Assembly (NCBI RefSeq): GCF_020217185.1
Contig: NZ_JAIWNX010000117.1
Span: 1-10,000 of the forward strand
DNA from: Asticcacaulis sp.
Lineage (GTDB): Bacteria; Pseudomonadota; Alphaproteobacteria; Caulobacterales; Caulobacteraceae
Reading direction: 5' to 3'
Length of the DNA stretch: 10,000 nucleotides
Below the pieces are notes generated by a model. It saw nothing but the letters and a program-made list of their open reading frames with translations, had not been told where the DNA came from and did not search any database. Below, in pieces: positions 7,051 to 10,000 of the stretch (positions are counted from its first letter, which is position 1; each line of letters starts with the position of its first letter). Made by a program: the position numbers and the translations under genes.

Positions 7051-7056
7051 AAGGAG
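7051..7056 (+). promoter_or_regulatory. Ribosome binding site of the M28 peptidase gene
   Basis: AAGGAG lies six bases before the ATG at 7063. It decides the start against an in-frame TTG at 7036, which would add nine residues and place this site inside the coding region. It also puts the signal peptide at the true N-terminus. Confidence 0.85.
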
Positions 7057-7062
7057 TCCCGC

Positions 7063-8709
7063 ATGTCTTTACGACCCGTTATGGCCGCCAGCCTGCTGGC
7101 CCTCACCTTGTCCGTTCCGGCGCTGGCCGCCCCCAGGACGCCTGAGATTTCCGGTGCGCGCATGTCCGCCGACGTGAAGGCCTTGTCTGACGACAGCTTC
7201 GAAGGCCGTGGCATCAACACGCCCGCCGAACCCAAGGTGATCGACTATCTGTCGAACGGTTTTTCCGCGGCGGGCTTTCAGCCGGGCGGCCCGGACGGTC
7301 AGTGGACGCAGGCCGTAAAGCTGCGCCAGTTCACGGTGCAAAACCCCACCCTCTCGCTCAGCAGCGGCGGCAAGGTGACGGCGCTGACGCCGGGCACGGA
7401 CATTGTGGTTTCGACGCGCGGCGCGCTGGGGGATGTCAGTTTCAAGGACACGCCGCTGGTCTTTGTCGGCTATGGCGTCACGGCCCCGGAACGCGGCTGG
7501 GACGACTTCAAGGGCGTCGATGTGAAGGGCAAGATTGTGGTCGTGCTGATCAACGATCCGGACTTTTATGCGCCTGAGGCCAACACCTTCGGCGGCAAGG
7601 CCATGACCTATTACGGGCGCTGGACCTACAAGTACGAAGAGGCCGCCCGGCACGGTGCTGCGGGCGTGCTGATCATCCACGACACAGCGGCGGCCTCCTA
7701 TGGCTGGGGCACGGTGAAAAATTCATGGACCGGACCGCAGTTCGACATCGTGCGGCCTGACCCGTCAAAACAGTTTACCGGCCTCGAAGGCTGGCTGTCG
7801 GCCGAAACCGCGCAGAGTCTGTTTGCTCAGGCGGGCCTTGATCTGGCGGCGCTGAAGGTCGCGGCGCGCACCAAAGACTTCCGGCCGGTGGACCTGAAGA
7901 CCACGCTCAGCGGCGGCTATCAGGTGACGGCGAAGGAAATCGTCTCGCACAATGTCATCGCGCGCCTGCCCGGCACGAAACACGCGGATGAGACGGTCGT
8001 CTATGGCGGGCACTGGGACCACATCGGCATCGGCGCCCCTGACGCCAATGGCGATAAGATCTTCAATGGCGCGGTCGATAATGGCACCGGGATTGCGGCC
8101 CTGCTGGAGCTGGCGCGCGCCTTTGGCAAGGCCCCCAAACCCGAACGCAGCGTGGTGATGATCGCCTTTACCGGCGAAGAAAGCGGGCTGCTGGGCTCGG
8201 AATACTACGCCTCAAACCCGGTCTATCCGCTGGAAAAGACGGTGGCGGGCATCAATATGGACGCGCTCAATGTCTTCGGCGCGACGAAAAACATCGTGGT
8301 GGTCGGCAATGGTCAGTCGTCGCTGGAGGACGATCTCGGCACCTTCGCCAAGGCACAGAATCGCATCCTGTCACCCGATGAAAAGCCTGAAGCGGGTTAC
8401 TTCTTCCGGTCAGACCACTTCCCCTTCGTCAAACGCGGCGTCCCCATGCTCTATGCTAAGGGCGGCAAGGACCTGATCAAGGGCGGCATCGCGGCGGGCA
8501 CGGCCAAGGAAACCGACTACCGCGACAAGCGCTACCATCAGGCCGATGACGAATGGTCGGCGGACTGGGACATGGCGGGCATGGTCGAGGACGTGACCCT
8601 CTATTACCAGATCGGGGCAAAGCTGGCCCATTCGCGCGAATGGCCGCAATGGCGCGCCACCTCGGAGTTCAAAACCGCCCGCGATAGGTCGGCCGATCAG
8701 CGGAAGTAA
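7063..8709 (+). CDS. Exported M28 family zinc aminopeptidase with PA domain
   Basis: The 548-residue protein begins with a Sec signal peptide: Arg4, a hydrophobic core (about 6-18) and probable cleavage after Ala22 (PALA-AP), so it acts in the periplasm or outside. A protease-associated domain (about 125-245) includes LVFVGYGVTAPERGWDDFKG and the ARHGAAGVLIIHD strand, and the metallopeptidase domain runs from about 296 to 520. The di-zinc site of M28 is complete: His317 and Asp319 (GGHWDH), Asp339 (VDNGTG), Glu372/Glu373 (TGEESGLLGS), Asp400 (INMDAL) and His452 (RSDHFPF). Enzymes of this family release N-terminal amino acids from peptides; the exact specificity is not predictable. It is a single-gene unit with its own likely promoter and a terminator just downstream. 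It is divergent from the sugar operon and convergent with phhA. A peptide-scavenging role feeding amino acid catabolism is possible but inferred. Confidence 0.93.
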   Translation: MSLRPVMAASLLALTLSVPALAAPRTPEISGARMSADVKALSDDSFEGRGINTPAEPKVIDYLSNGFSAAGFQPGGPDGQWTQAVKLRQFTVQNPTLSLSSGGKVTALTPGTDIVVSTRGALGDVSFKDTPLVFVGYGVTAPERGWDDFKGVDVKGKIVVVLINDPDFYAPEANTFGGKAMTYYGRWTYKYEEAARHGAAGVLIIHDTAAASYGWGTVKNSWTGPQFDIVRPDPSKQFTGLEGWLSAETAQSLFAQAGLDLAALKVAARTKDFRPVDLKTTLSGGYQVTAKEIVSHNVIARLPGTKHADETVVYGGHWDHIGIGAPDANGDKIFNGAVDNGTGIAALLELARAFGKAPKPERSVVMIAFTGEESGLLGSEYYASNPVYPLEKTVAGINMDALNVFGATKNIVVVGNGQSSLEDDLGTFAKAQNRILSPDEKPEAGYFFRSDHFPFVKRGVPMLYAKGGKDLIKGGIAAGTAKETDYRDKRYHQADDEWSADWDMAGMVEDVTLYYQIGAKLAHSREWPQWRATSEFKTARDRSADQRK

Positions 8710-8715
8710 ACGGAA

Positions 8716-8750
8716 AAGCGCCTCCCCTGATCTTCGGGGGAGGCTTTATT
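8716..8750. terminator. Intrinsic terminator shared by M28 peptidase and phhA
   Basis: GCCTCCCC (8720-8727) and GGGGAGGC (8737-8744) form a perfect 8-bp stem with a 9-base loop, followed on the plus strand by TTTATT. On the minus strand the stem is followed by GCTTTTCC, a weaker T tract. It lies 10 bases after the M28 stop codon. The phhA stop codon (8748-8746) falls in its plus-side T tract, so the phhA transcript also runs through the stem. Confidence 0.85.
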
Positions 8751-9612
8751 GGTGATAGTCGCCCGTGCCGCGGTGAAATACGCGGTCGGTGGCTTCGATG
8801 CGGCCAGGCGTCAGGTCGGGCAGCCCGGCCAGCGCCTCATAGATCGGCCCGAAGTCCTTTTGCGCCAGCCCCAGAAGCGTGTCTATCGACGGCAGGACGA
8901 AATATCCCTCCTGAAAATCGTCGATGCGATAGACGGTGCGCATGACGCGCTCCAGATCGAAGCCGATACGGTTCGGGGACGGGCTTTCCAACGCAAACTG
9001 CGTCTCGGTAAAGGACGACAATATGCCGGCGCCAAAGATGCGCACGCCGCCACCCTCTTCGACCAGCCCGAACTCCACCGTGTACCAGTAGAGCCGCGCC
9101 AGCCGGTCGAGCACGCCCAGCTTTTCGGCGCGCAACCCGCCCTCGCCATAGGCCTGCATGAAGTCGGCCATGACCGGGTTCATCATCATCGGCACATGGC
9201 CGAACAGGTCGTGGAAGACGTCCGGCTCGACCAGATAGTCCAACTCACGCCCGTCGCGGATAAACTGCCCTGCCGGGAAGCGCCGGTTGGCCAGATGGTC
9301 GAAAAAGACGTCATTGGGCACCATGCCGGGCACGGCCACCACCGTCCAGCCGGTGCGGCGGTAGAGAACCTCGCTCAGGGCGTCGAAATCGGGGATGGCT
9401 TCGGCTGTGATCGGCAACTGGCTCAGGCCGTCCATATATTCGCCGCAGGCCCGACCGCGGATGGTCTGCATCTGCCGCTCGAACAGGGTGCGCCAGGTGG
9501 CGTGCTCGCTCGCCGTATAGGCGTCCCAGTTTTGCGGGATGGTCCAGTCGGGACGGTCCGGCACATAGCCGCCGACAATACCGTGGCGCGCAGGCTGTGT
9601 TTGCGTATCCAT
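8746..9612 (-). CDS. phhA: Phenylalanine 4-hydroxylase
   Basis: The 288-residue monomeric-type bacterial enzyme hydroxylates phenylalanine to tyrosine using O2, a reduced pterin and non-heme iron in the cytoplasm. The iron facial triad is intact: His134 and His139 in EPDVFHDLFGHVPMM and Glu180 in YWYTVEFGLV, each four less than in the Chromobacterium enzyme as I recall it. Other family pieces are VPGMVPNDVFFDHLANRRFP (94-113) and FGAGILSSFTET (193-204). There is no ACT regulatory domain, as usual for bacterial forms, and length is normal. The start is set by a strong AAGGAGG seven bases upstream that overlaps the phhB stop codon. It is the second gene after phhB, whose product recycles its cofactor. 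The stop codon lies in the T tract of the shared terminator. Identification is very secure. Confidence 0.97.
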   Translation of the reverse strand: MDTQTQPARHGIVGGYVPDRPDWTIPQNWDAYTASEHATWRTLFERQMQTIRGRACGEYMDGLSQLPITAEAIPDFDALSEVLYRRTGWTVVAVPGMVPNDVFFDHLANRRFPAGQFIRDGRELDYLVEPDVFHDLFGHVPMMMNPVMADFMQAYGEGGLRAEKLGVLDRLARLYWYTVEFGLVEEGGGVRIFGAGILSSFTETQFALESPSPNRIGFDLERVMRTVYRIDDFQEGYFVLPSIDTLLGLAQKDFGPIYEALAGLPDLTPGRIEATDRVFHRGTGDYHQ

Positions 9613-9619
9613 CCCTTAC

Positions 9620-9626
9620 CCTCCTT
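9620..9626 (-). promoter_or_regulatory. Ribosome binding site of phhA, overlapping the phhB stop codon
   Basis: On the minus strand AAGGAGG (9626-9620) lies seven bases before the phhA ATG (9612-9610). Its first two A are the last two bases of the phhB TAA stop (9627-9625). Ribosomes ending phhB are therefore delivered straight to the phhA start, which favours coupled output of the two proteins. Confidence 0.85.
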
Positions 9627-9948
9627 AAACAGCCTTAAACCGGGTGGCTGCGGCATCAATCCCTTCGGCCAGCGCAACATCGCGATCACTGAGCCCGCCC
9701 GTATCGTGGGTCGTCAGGCGGATCGACACGCGGTTATAGACATTGGACCATTCCGGATGGTGGTCCAGCCGCTCCGCCGCCTGAGCCACGGCGCTCATAA
9801 AACCAAACGCCGCCGTGAAATCCGTAAAGCGCAGATGGCGCTCCATGGCCTTATCCCCCGCCTCGCGCGTCCACAGCGGCAGGCGCTGCGACAGGGCGTC
9901 GATCTCAGCGGGCATCAAAGGCGTAGCCGGGGGCAGGTCAGCGGGCAT
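9625..9948 (-). CDS. phhB: Pterin-4a-carbinolamine dehydratase
   Basis: The 107-residue protein dehydrates 4a-hydroxytetrahydropterin, the by-product of phenylalanine hydroxylation, so the quinonoid pterin can be reduced and reused by PhhA. The family signature is clear: the Asp62-His63-His64-Pro65-Glu66-Trp67 active-site segment ([18 protein letters not shown]) followed by [36 protein letters not shown] (41-59) is the preceding helix. Length is typical. ATG at 9948 has GAGGA six bases upstream; an internal Met at residue 12 (9915) is a less likely start. It precedes phhA by 12 bp, the reverse of the phhA-phhB order of Pseudomonas. In other organisms homologues also act as a transcription factor partner, but nothing here suggests that. 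Confidence 0.95.
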   Translation of the reverse strand: MPADLPPATPLMPAEIDALSQRLPLWTREAGDKAMERHLRFTDFTAAFGFMSAVAQAAERLDHHPEWSNVYNRVSIRLTTHDTGGLSDRDVALAEGIDAAATRFKAV

Positions 9949-9954
9949 GACGGG

Positions 9955-9959
9955 TCCTC
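9955..9959 (-). promoter_or_regulatory. Ribosome binding site of phhB
   Basis: GAGGA on the minus strand (9959-9955) sits six bases before the ATG at 9948 and supports that start over the internal Met at 9915. Confidence 0.7.
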
Positions 9960-9964
9960 TTCAA

Positions 9965-10000
9965 GAAAGATGATCCCCCCGAAGGTCGAGAAAATCTTTC
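9965..10000. repeat. Inverted repeat upstream of phhB, cut by the window edge
   Basis: GAAAGAT (9965-9971) and ATCTTTC (9994-10000) are perfect 7-base inverted arms 22 bases apart, upstream of the phhB ribosome site. The right arm ends exactly at the window edge, so the full extent is unknown. It may be an operator half-site pair for the phh operon. No promoter could be identified in the 52 bases available. Confidence 0.3.

Larger units (their letters stand above)
6810..7062. other. Divergent intergenic control region
   Basis: This 253-bp stretch separates the minus-strand GT4-GH130-topoisomerase operon from the plus-strand M28 peptidase gene and must hold the promoters of both. It contains the GT4 leader hairpins, the 6915-6927 inverted repeat, a plausible plus-strand promoter and the M28 ribosome site. 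I could not pick out a convincing minus-strand promoter, nor a GGAAC-type general stress promoter for the sugar operon. No small gene with a good ribosome site was seen. Confidence 0.7.

Noticed and set aside
7036..7062. TTG start at 7036 for the M28 peptidase
   Set aside because: It lies upstream of the strong AAGGAG, would add charged residues before the signal peptide, and is only about -3 relative to the predicted transcription start.
7069..7680. A 203-codon open frame opposite the M28 peptidase
   Set aside because: It is in codon-aligned antisense phase, with no recognisable domain and no evidence beyond length.

Overview
The window looks like chromosomal DNA of a GC-rich alphaproteobacterium. 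Gene content and protein style (stand-alone CheB with a soluble REC-kinase-REC hybrid, bacterial topoisomerase IB, a GT4/GH130 pair, phhB-phhA) suggest Caulobacterales, perhaps an Asticcacaulis-like genome. That placement is inference; no rRNA or other marker gene is present. I see no tRNA, rRNA, CRISPR, insertion sequence, integrase or prophage gene. Coding density is very high.

Layout. (1) Bases 1-2124, plus strand: the 3' part of a CheB-type methylesterase gene, coupled by a one-base stop/start overlap to a soluble hybrid histidine kinase (REC-HisKA-HATPase-REC). (2) Bases 2121-6809, minus strand: a tight three-gene operon, transcribed in the order GT4 glycosyltransferase with a large C-terminal domain, GH130 glycosidase/phosphorylase, DNA topoisomerase IB. 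Gaps are 10 bp and then a one-base stop/start overlap. The topoisomerase gene runs tail-to-tail into the kinase gene with overlapping stop codons and no terminator. (3) Bases 6810-7062: a divergent control region with a plausible plus-strand promoter, several inverted repeats, and a leader for the glycosyltransferase gene in which the Shine-Dalgarno lies in a small hairpin just after a T8 tract. (4) Bases 7063-8709, plus strand: an exported M28 zinc aminopeptidase with a PA domain. (5) Bases 8716-8750: a terminator shared by the convergent genes. (6) Bases 8746-9948, minus strand: a phenylalanine hydroxylation operon, phhB (pterin carbinolamine dehydratase) then phhA (phenylalanine 4-hydroxylase). 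(7) Bases 9949-10000: the start of the phhB upstream region, with an inverted repeat touching the window edge.

How the parts work together. PhhB regenerates the pterin cofactor oxidised by PhhA, so they form one phenylalanine-to-tyrosine module. The GT4 and GH130 proteins probably make and turn over the same glycoside (possibly mannose-containing), but neither donor nor product can be read from sequence. CheB and the hybrid kinase look like part of a larger signalling cluster whose remaining genes would lie upstream of base 1. The least conventional part is the sugar operon that also carries a topoisomerase and has a structured leader. Most of the window is otherwise ordinary chromosomal content, and I do not see clear evidence of an undescribed defence or mobile system.
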